Source: Hybos culiciformis | Lineage: Eukaryota > Arthropoda > Insecta > Diptera > Hybotidae | Assembly: GCA_964007475.1 (NCBI GenBank) | Contig: OZ023274.1 | Coordinates: 52,781,678-52,845,677 of the forward strand | DNA: 64,000 bases | Reading direction: 5' to 3' | Shown here: piece after piece, positions 46,826 through 60,120 of the stretch | Position numbering within the stretch: the stretch's first letter is position 1 | Layout of the letters: the number at the start of each line of letters is the position of its first letter | Translations under genes and position numbers: made by a program | Notes under the pieces: model-generated | What the model saw: the letters and a program-made list of their open reading frames with translations, nothing else | What the model was told of the DNA's origin: nothing | Database searches by the model: none

Positions 46826-49097
46826 GTGAAATATTTATCATTTTTATTTAATATTTATAATTTAGTTATAATTATATAAATTAAGATAAATATTATTTCA
46901 CCTAAACCGTAGATGAAATTTTTAATTATAATTATGTCCTTCAACAAAGTAGGAAATTAAAAGGGTATTAGTTGTTTTTTTTTTTAAACTATACACAAAA
47001 AATCTTGAAGAAGTTAGTTTTTCTTTTAATGTGAAAATAATATTAATAAAAAATTATTTTGCATCAGCTGTGATAAAATTTTTATTAAATACAAAGTTTT
47101 TCCTGTTTTTCTTTCTTTTTTTTTTTGTTTCTGAGTACAAAAATATTTAATATAAAGTTTTCATTCATGTTTTTCCACAGAACACACATTAAACGTTTAT
47201 GAATTTTGATTTTTAATTCGCGAAAGCTAAAAAAGTTTGCGAACTTTAATGCCATTTTAATTATGTCATTCTAGTTTTTTATTTTCTAAGTATTCACATA
47301 ATCGCTTTAATATTTGAAGATCTTTAAACACATATAATAGGTGTATTATTACACAAAAAATAGAACTTTTATACATGAAAAAGCTGATTCCGTTAAGCTT
47401 GCACTCCAAAACAATGAGTAAATTTTGAACTGGGACATCATTTAATAGAACATTATGTAGGTATTTTCAATAGACTGGAAATTAAGATGAAGAAAAACAT
47501 AAGATATTTTCATCTTATGAAGTTAATAGTATGGGCAACGCCAATGGTAACAGGAATTTCGTCAATTCAATTTACGAACGAACTCTAGGTAATGAGAAAT
47601 GCCAAAGAACCTCATTGTAGCTGAATTATCAAAATATTTGTTTGGTGAAATTAATTCATTAAAAAAAAGATACAAACTTTTGTTTTAAATTTTTCCATTT
47701 TCATGAAAATCATATTAAAATATAAAATAATGAAACTCTGCAAAATGATAACATAAAAATCTAATTATACTTTTAGAAGTAATTTTTTTTTAAAAGAAGA
47801 ACATTAAGTTTTGTACATCTTTAGAAAAATATGGAGAAATTATTTAATTTATTTTATATTTAAAAATATATTTTTTTACGATTTATACTCAAAGAAAGAA
47901 AAGTTTTTTGGAAATAAAATTTTAATAATATAATTTTTGTTTTATATTTTTTACGCAGCCAATGTATGTTCAGAAAGTATTGCGAAACATATTTACTTCA
48001 AGCTTCTAACTTGTTTTTAATCCTTGTTCTAGGCTTTATAAAGTTTCTGTACACAAAAAAAAAATGTGAACCGATTTATATCTTTAACATTATCTCATAA
48101 TTTAATCTTACAACCAAAATTTGTACAAATTCTAGTACATCCTATCTAAAAATTTCTTTAATCCTATTCTAAGCAACAAAACGGTTTTAATATTTTGAAA
48201 TTCTTTAATATAGGCACCCGTTCTTAATTTGCTATTTCGGTTCTGAGTTTCCAACAAAATATTATTAACAAAGTCCAAGCCTTGAAATTCTGTTGATCCA
48301 ATAACCTTATTTAAAGACAAAAGACATGTAACCTCAGCAAAATGAAATATGAAAATTTTCTAAACTATCTATTAAATCTTTAGTAAATATCTATTAAGGC
48401 AGCCCTTTTGTTATTCGATTTTATTAAAACTTTAAAAAATAACACAAAAAAGTATAAAATTTTAACATAAACAAAATTTTTATAACTAGTAAAATGCCTG
48501 CAGTTATATCGAAAAAGATAAACTTTTATTATTTTTCTTTAATAAAAATCTCTTGGAAAAAAAATACCAAAACAAAATTAGGTAAAAATAATTTAAAAAA
48601 AAAATTATGAAAATTTTTGGTAGTTAAAACAAAAACTTGACAATATTATTTATAGTTATAAAAATATAATGATATATATATAGAACTGACGTTCAATATG
48701 AAGTCTGGGCTAGGTTTCAGAACACTATTCGATAAGATGAAAAATTAAATCTGATTTGGTTATTTTTTTTGCAATAAGTTATCAACAGAATCTAAGACTC
48801 CAACTATTGAAAAATATTAAAAATGTATGTATCATATGTTCCAGAATTCACAATAAAATGATACTTATTTCAAAATCTTATTCTAAATTCCAGTTTCGAA
48901 GAAATTCAATAATGTAACCTTTTGCCTATATCTATATATCCTCTTTTCAAACTGGATTGAAGCTAAAAATAGGTTTTACGAATAAATTTACCTCATAGTG
49001 AATTTTGGAATACATGTAGGCCTACAAAATATGTTGTGTCCCTTATAATTTTGAATGTTCAAAAACAAAGTTTTCACACGATTCGCTATTCCCAGGG
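46826..49097. other. A/T-rich intergenic DNA, no gene seen
   Basis: Short frames only. The 62-codon minus frame at 48132-48320 has a fairly protein-like composition but no recognisable domain or splice context. Confidence 0.4.
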
Positions 49098-49105
49098 ACT
49101 ACAAC

Positions 49106-50007
49106 CAGGGTTGCCAACTCTTGACCGAGGAAAAACTGGAGAGTTGAAAAAACAAAAAATGTAGATAGAAAAATAGAAAAAATAATAAATTTATAAATTA
49201 CATTTGTGCTTCACCCTTAAAAAAATTTAAGAATTTCAAATTCCTAATGTATTTTGTTAGTGTGATTTAATGTCAAAAAAAAGTTTCGCACGAAAACTTT
49301 TTTTGACATTAAATCACACTAACAAAATACATTACTTTTTTTCACTTTTTTTCATAAATTTCAAATATTAATGACAAAGCTGCCAGAGTAGGATTTTCTT
49401 TAGAGGATTTTATTACATCGGGGCAAAAATTATGAACAAAAAATTATTGTACAAGGAAAATCAATTAGAATAACAGAACTTGAATTTCAAAAATGTTTTT
49501 TGTTGTGTGCCTCAGTCAGAGCGTGTATTTGAGATTCACAACAACAAGAAAAAATTTGAATTTTACACAACAAAATACATTAGGAATTTGAAATTCAAAA
49601 TTTGAAATTCTTAAATTTTTTAAGGGTGAAGCACAATTATTATTAACATAAACAAACGAAACATAAAATAAACCGCATATACAAAAATAATTCAAATTAG
49701 ATTAAAACTTTATAAAAAGTAATATAAAATAAATACAATTATTGAAATTAGAAAAAAATTCGTTAATTAATGAGATCAATTATTTCTTAAAGGTATTAAT
49801 AACTTTGTTTTGGAACAAATGATACTATAGCCAAATGAATAACAAAGTAAAATGACATCTACTGGTGAATGGCTTATGTGAATTTCTTTTTTACTTTAAA
49901 ATTATTAATTTTGAAAAAAACTGGTAAAATTTTAAAAAATCTGGAGACTGGAGTTTTAGTTGAAAAACTGGAAACTCCAAGGTAAAACACCCCAGTTGGC
50001 ATCCCTG
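49106..50007. mobile_element. hAT-type non-autonomous transposon (902 bp) with 8-bp target duplication
   Basis: The ends are CAGGGTTGCCAACTC and GAGTTGGCATCCCTG-like inverses (the right end reads CCAGTTGGCATCCCTG). Both sides are flanked by the identical octamer ACTACAAC (49098-49105 and 50008-50015). CAGGG termini plus an 8-bp duplication identify the hAT superfamily. Inner end regions also share ACTGGAGAGTTG / GGAGACTGGAG-like motifs. No transposase is present; the interior is partly occupied by another foldback element. Confidence 0.88.
49204..49636. mobile_element. Foldback element nested inside the hAT element
   Basis: The arms begin TTGTGCTTCACCCTTAAAAA at 49204 and end with the inverse, GGGTGAAGCACAA, at 49636. 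They pair over about 50-60 bases through TTCAAATTCCTAATGTATTT. Near the left arm, a second perfect palindrome spans about 49250-49335, with TGTGATTTAATGTCAAAAAA and its inverse around a CGCACG loop. It has no coding capacity. Its position entirely within the hAT ends indicates later insertion. Confidence 0.75.
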
Positions 50008-50015
50008 ACTACAAC

Positions 50016-50521
50016 ATAGAACTTTTTCTTTTCGTTATTATGGTAAAACTAACGAAATTGTATCATGACAATATATAAAACAAAAACTGCCTGCAATAAA
50101 CTGAATTAGTTGAATAAAATAATTTTCTACAGGTATAGAATATAAAGGAAAAATTTATTTTTAAATTTTTTTATTATTTAATGTAACTTTAAATCAATAG
50201 ATTATGTCCCCAATATAGATAGTAATTTTTTTTAAACTTTAAAAACTTCTAATGAGCAATAAACATATACCTACCTTTAACATGGCAATAATTTCTTTTA
50301 TATAATAAACTTTTTTAAATATTTCATAAAATTTTTATGTACGTACAACATAGTACTGGAATACATAAACATAAGAATAATAAATTTTATTAATTATTAC
50401 ACTGATAGTGTTAAAGGAAAATATGCATTGCAGGAACGACTAACTTACAGATATACAAATAAAAACAATATTTTTCCCACTAAATAAATAAACATTATTA
50501 AACATACTTAACATACTTAAC

Positions 50522-50558
<37 letters not shown>

Positions 50559-53500
50559 TTAATATTTATAACTAGAAAAGTCATCATAAAAAACATTATG
50601 GTTTTAACAAATTAAAATTATAGTAATTATATAATGGGAAACCCATACTTCAACAAGTTCTCATGCATTTTGAATATTTGCATTTCATTAGAGATGCAAA
50701 TTACTCTTACATAAGTACACTAAACTCATTAAGATATTTTTATTAGATTTTCATTAGAATAAACATCATAATAACATTATATAAATATTAAAATCGTAAA
50801 TAATTCAATCAATATACAATCCAAGATCCAAGAACTTATTATTGAAATTTTTTGAAAAATTTCTTTAAAGTACTTAAGTTTTTTAATTCAATAGCCTCTT
50901 TTTCAATTGATGCCACAGATTCTTTATTAATTCGTTACAAGGCGTAGGTTGCTATATTATCTACATTAATTGTATGTGTATACAAAATGATCTTATTATA
51001 CAGATTTTGAATTCATCCATTGTTAATGTGGTATTTGCAAAAGAAAAAGAACTTATTCAAACATTTAGTTATCATATTCAATTTCCTATATATTAATGAA
51101 AATTAACACATATTACTTAAATATTTGGAAAGAAAAATTTTATTCATGTTGGAAAACTATAATTGTAGTATTGTTCTATATAGGACATAAAACCTAAGCC
51201 ATTTATATTATCTTCCATCATTCTCTTATCCTTCATAATTTTTAACTATTTTCTTAATTCGTTTTTATACATAAATCCAATATTTCCCGCATTTATTTTC
51301 TCATTCCTTTATATATATAATATACATAGCTAATTTGAACAAAAAAATAAATTTTATTAACCTTATTTTAAATCGATATAATCTTTATGTCTATTTAAGT
51401 TTTTTTTTTTTACATATTTAAAATTCTGATTACAGAACTTTATTTATTTATTTTTTTTTTCGTTTTTTTATGAATTAAATTGAACTTTACAAAAAATAAA
51501 ATTCGAAATAAACAAACAAACAAAAAACACATACACATCGCAAACAATTTTGTACTGTTTTCCGGGTGAAAATTTTCAAATGCATTTTTCACTAAAATAT
51601 AAAAACAAATGTTTCTCGTATGTCCTTTTACCAAAAAAAAAAAAAAAAAACAAAAATGTGTATAAAAACAAACCTGTGTGTTACAATAATATAATACGAA
51701 CGTAGGACTAGGTAAAAAAATATATTTATTTTTGGCCTCAAATAAAAGAAAATGTCAACAAAATTTATTGAAGCATTTTGTTTTTTATTTATTTATTTTT
51801 CTATTTTTTTTTTTGTATTTTTACATATTTTTAGTTTTACAGAATGTGATAAGTGTTTCTGAAGCATTAAATTGAACGTATTCATGTATGTACGGAATGT
51901 ATACATACCAGAGTTTTAGTTGTCGTACATATTTTATTTTACAAATATCAGTTTTGTGTGCTTGTAGTCTTGTTGTAACAATTTTTATATATGTACGTAT
52001 TTTTTTTGTACGTTGATTTTGTGGTTTTTGCACCACCTGACATTTTATTATTTGAAAAATATTATGAAACATTGAAAAAAAAAATAAAAAAACATTTACT
52101 ATAAAAAACAAAAAAAATTTATTATAATAGTTATGTCAGAGAATAACGATATTCAATATTTATATTACATATAATATAATGATTTTGGTAGACTAAACAC
52201 TATAGAGGCACCAACCTACCAATACCTATGTATGTGTATAATGGTAACATGAGCTTGATAATTTTTTTGATAGCAAAATTTAGTTCTATTAAATCTCGAC
52301 ATAATTTATATGTGGTTTATTCTTTTCCAATATATATATTTTTAATTTTTCTATTAATTACATTATAGTGGTTAAACAAAAATGCTGTCAAAATTTTAAT
52401 TAGATTTGGGAAAAAAAAAAATTCAATAAATTAATTAATTTCAAATAACAGATGTATGCATAAAGATTTTATAATTAATCTCAATGAATATAATATATGG
52501 TTAGATATTTATTTAATTATTTAATATCAATAAAGAAAATATGAAGTTTTATTGGTAAATTTATAATGTGAGACATATTATGGGAAAGAGTCTGTTTTAC
52601 ACTTTTCATATTGAATTTCAATACGATTTTTTTTTTTTTTTTTAAATTTCGTGTGAAAAGTTTTAAAGTGAATTTAAATAATACGCTGCAATAGTGTATT
52701 AGTGCAATATTATACAACATCGCAGTATCCTATGTCCGCAAATATTATAAGTTCCTCTGTTATATTTGTATAATGTCAGAATTAAATAATCTGTATTTAT
52801 CTCTATATATACAATAAGTTTGAGATCAACTTGTATGTCTAATTACTTTAATAAAATTTAAACTTGTACCAAAAACTCGTAATGATCTTATACTATGTAA
52901 TATATGTATGTACTATCTTAATCTTATACAGTTGATATAAATATCAAAAATTGTGAAAACAACTTTCACACAGCATCTGTTATAATATAATATTAATAAT
53001 TTTAAAACTAAATTTAAATCAAAATTTAAATAATCAAATTTATAATAGTTTTCAATCGTATTACATATTGAACAATAATAATATAGGAAAAATTCAATTT
53101 GTGAATGAAAATTGGAAAAAAAAAATTGCATTTTTATTGAAATATTCTCATATATAGTTTGTTTTGTTTTTTAAACTCGATTATGTTTATTTTTTCGAAT
53201 CAAAATATAAAAAATAAATAAAAATAAAGGATATTTATTGCAATAATAAAATATCCTGAATATCTTTTTTTCTGAATGAAAATTGTTTCCATTTTCCACA
53301 CAATCAATAATTTTATTAAATTTTATTGTTTTTGTTTTTTTTTTGTTTTATTAATACTGTTTTTGATCGTTGTTTATGTATTTATTTATAGTAAAAATTT
53401 ATTAAAAAAAAAATTTTATTTTATTTTTTTTTTTTTACAAAAAAAAATATTTTTTTTTTATTATTCCAATAAATTGATTTTGTGTTTTAATAATTATATA

Positions 53501-56500
53501 ATCCGCAAAAAAAAAAATTTAAATACGTTGCACATTTATATGGAAATCCAAAGTTTCTGCCGCAAGAAGATAAAAACGAATAATAGCCAAAAATAGGTTT
53601 AATAACTTTTTATTTACCCTTTTACGCATTGACTACGGTGACTTCTTTGAGTATCAGGATATACATATATCCTTTTGGGTGGATTAAAATAATAAAAAGG
53701 GTATACTGTTAGTCTGTAATAACATTTGAGTGGCGACCTATCAATTCAATTTTTAAAAAATATATTGAAGTAGAAATACAATCATCTTATAAACTTACAT
53801 TTACAAGTAATTACATTCAAATGTACCCAACTCCGAACAAACTACCAATAAATAGGAAGAGGAAATTTTCAGGAAAAATAACTTTAAAAGATTTGATGGG
53901 AAAATAGTTGTCTAGTTGAAATTATCAATGTATGTGAAACATTTCCAACTTGGGACTAAAGTACGTAGGCAAAAATGGTCAATAATCTGAAAAATATATT
54001 TGTTCTTGGGAACACACATGGTTTTAAAAGTTTGCTTCAAAAAGTTATTATACCTTTTTGTTAATAAAATTCATTAAAAAAATAAGCCTCACAAATATAT
54101 TTGGCGAACACATAATTTTGATTCAACCAATTTTGCTGCATATGCATCTAGAGAAAGATAATAAAAAAATTACTTAAATATACAATTTAGATCCAATAAT
54201 GACTAAAGTATTAAGTCAATTTTGCCTTTGAACGGGAAATTAACTGTTCATTTTTTTTTTGTTAGCCTGAATTCTGAATGCATTAACTTTGGAATACTCA
54301 CCTGCATCTTTCTTTTTTTAATAAAATAAATTGTGATGGAAAAACTTCACCTTTTTCATCACTATAATTTCATATCATCAGGCTCTGGAAATTATACAAA
54401 AAAAAATAATAATCCGTAAAGAAAATTTAATTTAATTATTTCGGTATTCGATAAAATTGTTTATCCGTTTTTTGTTGTATAAACTCACTTAATCTTGAAT
54501 ATTGAAATATTGGTTTATCCAAATTATAAAGCTTTCATATATGAAATACAATTTACTCCACTGAAATTTATTCTTCAAACCTAAATTCAAAGGAAATAAA
54601 GTTTCTGTTAACTAACCTAAAATGTTAACTAAAATAATTTTTATTCTGAACTGTGTTTACGACACTATGTATTTACGAAATTCATAAATTTTCCTTGAAG
54701 ACATAAAAATTTTTCACAAAGTGATTCATATTCAAAATAATTTTCGCGAGTCATAAATCGATTTATTGGATATGAAAATGAATAAATAATCAAAAAAAAA
54801 CAAACAATATTTACGACTTAAATAAAAAGCACTTCGATATATTAAGCTATTTCCATTTCATGAATAAATCATTTGGTTATGCGTTTAATAAACGATACAA
54901 TCATAAATTTTCAAGCTTACAAAATTTTAATGATTTTGAAATATTTAAAATGTATAGGTTCCAAGTTATCTTTTGTCCTGATTTTTCTCGTTATCCTTAT
55001 AAAAATAACTTTAAGTTAAATGAAACGCGACTTCTGAACCCCTACAGAGTTCTATCGAAGCAACCTGAAGTAAATTAAACATAATGATCTTTGTACGTGT
55101 TGAGATGAAACAATACTCTTATTTCAATATTTTATGGTTAAAGATTAACATTGTTTTTCACATAAAAAAAAAAACCTAATATCTATTAAAATTTGTTACC
55201 AAAAATTATATTGCTACTTAATTAACATTAAAAATTCATTCTATATCATTAAGTTTAAATGCATTTAATGAAAAATGTATAGATTGTGGTTGCACACAGA
55301 TGAGATAACACTGTGTATACAATCTTGAGATATTTAGAAAAATAGTTTACATTCGATAATGCTTCCAACAACACACAGCTCATTATAGCCATTTAACAGA
55401 AAATTCCATGGGAATCCTGAAAATTTATAAGTGCTCGCCCATTTTCTTGAACGAATTTATCCAGAAGTGTTGCACACTTTAAAAAATTAATTTGTTCTTG
55501 GAAGAATGACTCTAAAAGATCTTGATTAAGATTCAGACCATTTCCTTCCCATTCTGACAAGAATGTTTACAAACTGAAAATTCGTAAGAAAAACTGTAAT
55601 AATATCAACAGAATGATGTTTTAGAATATTATTTGAGTGCCCCTATTAGCCAAATGCTACCGGGATTACAATAAAGCAATTTATGAACCTGACAGGAATT
55701 TCTAAAGACGGAAACCTCATTAAAATTTTATCAATGTTCATAATGATATCAATAGTTTACTTCAATATAATGTTGAGTTATTGCGTGCGTTGTTATGGAT
55801 TTTATTTAGTTTAAATTTTGGTTATGTTTATTAAAGGAATTGAACACGAAAGAGATCAATATACCTTATTGTATACGTACAACCATAATATCATATTATG
55901 TATATTTTTATTTATCTACCATATACCTATACAATGGTTTTTACATAATTTTTAATTAATTGAAATTTAATTTGAATACTTTGTATTTTCATTAAAAACA
56001 CATAATTATACCAAAATTATTATTATTTAAGCCAAAAATATAATTCTTTTTAATTTTACCTCATACAAAATGTTAATATTATCATAAATTAGTTAGCAAT
56101 TATATAGAAACGTTTAAAGATAATAACTACGGATATGTAACTAAATTAAAATTAACAAATTATTCTTTATGTTATTTACACTTAGAAGAAAAAGGAATAC
56201 AGTTTCATGTATATATTGTTATTCCACCCAAGGCAATTTGTTATAAAAACTTTGAAAACTTTAACATTTTTAATCTTTATTAATTTTTAACAGTATATAT
56301 AAATTTGATAACGATTAGTAACTGTCAAAAGAAGTTGTATATTCGAAATAATGAGTTGAATAATCATTTACGGAGAAAATTGTTAGTTTCTAGATAAACT
56401 AGTCTCCCTCATATACCTATACAAAATTTTGGAACAAACCTTATTTTTAATAGTTTTCTTGAAAACTTGTTATTTATTTACATTTTAACTTCGTTTTTTT

Positions 56501-59500
56501 TCAAACACCAAAATGTTATCGTCCTAAATATTGTACATTAAGAAAAAAATAAATAAATTTCATTTACCTTCTGGATTCCTTTTTACAATTTCTTATTTTT
56601 TTTTTTTTATCATTTTAATATGTATAAAATCACAGTAAAAAATTTATGGGAAAACTTTTCTCCTTATTATGGAACATAATTTTTTAGCCCATGAATATTA
56701 AAAAAGAGTGTGAAATAAATATTTTATGAGTTTTCAACTTATGAGAGTGAAACTTTAATGACAACAAAAATTTATGAATATAATTAGTGGTATAATCGTA
56801 TAATGAACTTTTTGTTATAAATTTTAATGAATTTTGCAATATTTAAGGCAAATATTTTGTAAAATATTTCATCCTGTTTTGGAAAATGATGTTACATCTA
56901 CACTTCTACAGCTTTTAAAAGATGGAAGTAGTGGTATATGAAAATCTTTTTTTTGAATTGTTCTAGATTATTTTGTCTGTCAACTGTTTGCTCGTCTAGA
57001 GTTTATTACTATATACTTTTGTACGATCTTATCTGGGACGTGAAAAACCTATCATCACTTATATATTAAATAAGAAACAATTTACTAACTTAATTGTAAT
57101 AAAAGTCAACTCAGCTATCAAAGAAAATTAAATTTTTTGACAATTTTTATTCATGTTTGTAAACAAGTAAAATAATATATGGCATGAAACTAAATACGTG
57201 TTAACGACTAAGTTCTTAATTTCTCCCTCTTATCTTAATAAATATACACCAAACTTAGTGAAAATAAATTGAATTTTCGTGGAAAAAGAATAAAATAAAT
57301 AAATTTTTACTCATTTTAATAATCTAATTTTCATTCCACTTAATCATTATTATATTTTTTTTATGGTGGTAACAGAGGGATTAAATTTAAAAATTTTACA
57401 TAAATCATTTAATATTTTTGAGTTGACTACCAATTTAATTCAAATTTAAACAAATTTTCTTGATATAATAAAATTTGAAACATATTAAATTAATTAAATA
57501 AAACTTTGATAAAGAAAAATTATTAACTCAATTATGGAATTTTAAATTCCAATTATAATTCATTTCCTTCAAAAAATAAAAAAAAAACATTGGGAAAATT
57601 AAAAAAGAAAATATATAAAATGAAAATTTTCGGAAAAAATAAAAAATGGTAATTGTTAATAAAGTTTTCACATTATTTTATCAAAATGTGAACATTTGGT
57701 AATTTTATTTTTTTTTTTTTTTTTTGACTTTTTATATTAATTTATTTTTCTGACAAATTAATAAATTTCTAATTATAATTTTTATTCGATGGGTTAATTT
57801 ACTTTTGGCAGGAAATAAAATATACGAAAATGAAAATTAAATGGAAAATAATAATTTTGAAAAAGAAACGGAATTTTTTAACAAATTACAATTAATAAAT
57901 TTTCACATTTTCTAAAAGTTTGTAATCATATTTGGAGGAAATTTGGTAATTTTTATATCATGTACATATTATAATTATAAGGTGTATTAAACATAGTATA
58001 TATGACATAAATTTTTTGCTTATAATGCAGGCTGCATCTGTTGTCTGTGTTCTTTGATTTTAGTAATCCTTCATTTCTTTAAAATATTTTGTAAAATAAC
58101 TTAACCATTTCGGTTGACTTAGATCATAAATCTAAAAACTTAAAAAGGAAACCCGAAGTTCAATTGATTTTATGTCCTGTTGAAGGTTGTGACATCTATC
58201 CAGAAATACCGTGAATAAGTATCTAGATTTAATGATGAAAAACCGTAAATATAAACTTTATTTTTGATTTAACGTCGAGTCTACGCAAAAAATATCTTAT
58301 TATCTATATAAAACTTCTTTATGGCTAACGCAAGATCTGTAAACTTTAGCTCTGTCTAATAAATTAAAAATAATTTTTAATTTTTACATACATCATTTAA
58401 GGATTTTAAGGACATTTATGTCATATGTAAGATTGAACGCAAGAGTGAACAAATATATTTTATATTCGAAATAATGACGCCCTTGGCGACAAAAAGTTTT
58501 AGCAAAAATTATAAAATGACATTTTGTACGGAAAAATTTTCTTTTTTTTTTCTTTTGAAAGGAAAAACAATTTCCTTGAGAAAATATTATAATCTTTCGA
58601 ATAATAAAATATTGCACAAAATTTATTATTCTCTAGAAGTAATAAAAAAAAAAAAAATAAACTTTTCAAATATAAATTCAACATATTGACTCAAAAAAAT
58701 ACAAAATGAGTTGGAAAACTAAATTATGGAAAAATTTCCCAAGTGTAACATTTTTTTTTTCAAGCACACAAATCTAATCTATAAGTTCTTTTTTTTGTTG
58801 GAAAATCTTTATCAATTAAATTTTCTCAATAAATTTTATTTTATTGGAAAAGTATTCAGACAAAAAAAATTTTAACTTCAATTTTATTTTGATGTTCATA
58901 AAAAAATTATTAAACTTTTCAATAGAAATATCTGTTTTTATTGAAAAATTTTTCATATACTACAAAGTTTTGGTAAATTCAGTTTAAATCGACTGTAGTT
59001 ATATTCATTGACATAATTAAAGAAAAGAAGCATAAATAATATGAAGATATTTTAAAATTGTTTTCAACAATTATTCTCTAGAATACATCGTCACAAGTTT
59101 TCACATAGTAAATAAAAATATTTAGTGGCATGATAAAAAAAGAAGTACAAACTTTGAATTATGGGTGACGATTCTATGTCAAATCTATATAAAGTTTATT
59201 TCGATGAACAGGCTTAATTTAATGAATTGTTTTTGAAAATTTTTAGAGAATTCAGCTTTTTAACCACATTTTTTACAAATATTCAATCTAATATTTCCTC
59301 AAATATGCATAACAACCAAGGTAGGTATATGAAAAGAAAAATCTTTTATAAATTCTAAAATTCATAATTTCAACAAAACCAATAGGAGAAAAAAAAAGAA
59401 AATTGTTATTCAGTCAATAAAGATTTTACGGGATATACATAAACATACTCTAAATTTATAATCTTATACAATTTATTCATAAAACAAAAAAAAAACCTAT

Positions 59501-60089
59501 AAATGATGGAAAATGAAATGAATATGAAAAATACTTTTGGGGCTATTCCAATATTTTGTATAACACTTATATAATTCAAGAATAATGTGGAAATATTTTT
59601 TTCTTTTATTTTTAAATTCAACACATGAGACACATCATAATAGAGAAAAATCAAAAATTTATGTTCAAGCATAAAATTATTATGATACTTTAATAATAGA
59701 ATGCAAAAATAATAATATTTGGTAGGAAAAACAAAATTTAGTATAACGAGCAGAGAAATTCATTTATGTGTTTTGTTTTTTTTGTTTTTTTTTTTTATAA
59801 GGTCGGAAATATTTCTAATTGAAAAAAAAATTACGTAATGATTTGAAAATCAACCTTACTGATTGAACTTGAAAAAAAGGCCTAAGTTCACACACAATCA
59901 ATGTAAAGGAAAATAATATAATCTGGCTAAGTTTTAGTTAAATTTTTTAAAAATTACTATTAAATTGTATTCGTAAGAATATCTTTATCTATATCTAGAA
60001 CTTTCATATTCGTCCGTAGTTAATAATATCTTAAAGATAAAATTAATTATAACTTGAAAATGCCATGAAAAACGTACTTAATAAAAGTT
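50016..60089. other. Ten kilobases of A/T-rich DNA with no gene seen
   Basis: Apart from the (AAT)n run at 50527-50559, this region shows only homopolymer tracts and short frames. The 72-codon + frame at 54860-55078 begins with ATG and has a mixed composition, but it has no signal peptide, domain, promoter or splice evidence. A more complex patch at 55430-55700 is not recognisable either. It could be an intron or intergenic desert. Confidence 0.4.
50527..50559. repeat. (AAT)n microsatellite
   Basis: Eleven uninterrupted AAT/TAA trinucleotide units. Confidence 0.95.
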
Positions 60090-60112
60090 TTTATTTTTGT
60101 TTTTTTTTTTAA

Positions 60113-60118
60113 TTTATT
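60113..60118 (-). terminator. Poly(A) signal for the Oatp gene
   Basis: AATAAA on the minus strand begins 3 bases after the Oatp stop codon, and a second one lies at 60095-60090. The 3' UTR is therefore extremely short. Confidence 0.45.
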
Positions 60119-60120
60119 TT

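Noticed and set aside
54860..55078. 72-codon + strand frame
   Set aside because: Composition is somewhat protein-like, but it has no promoter, domain, signal peptide or splice evidence; not enough to call a gene.
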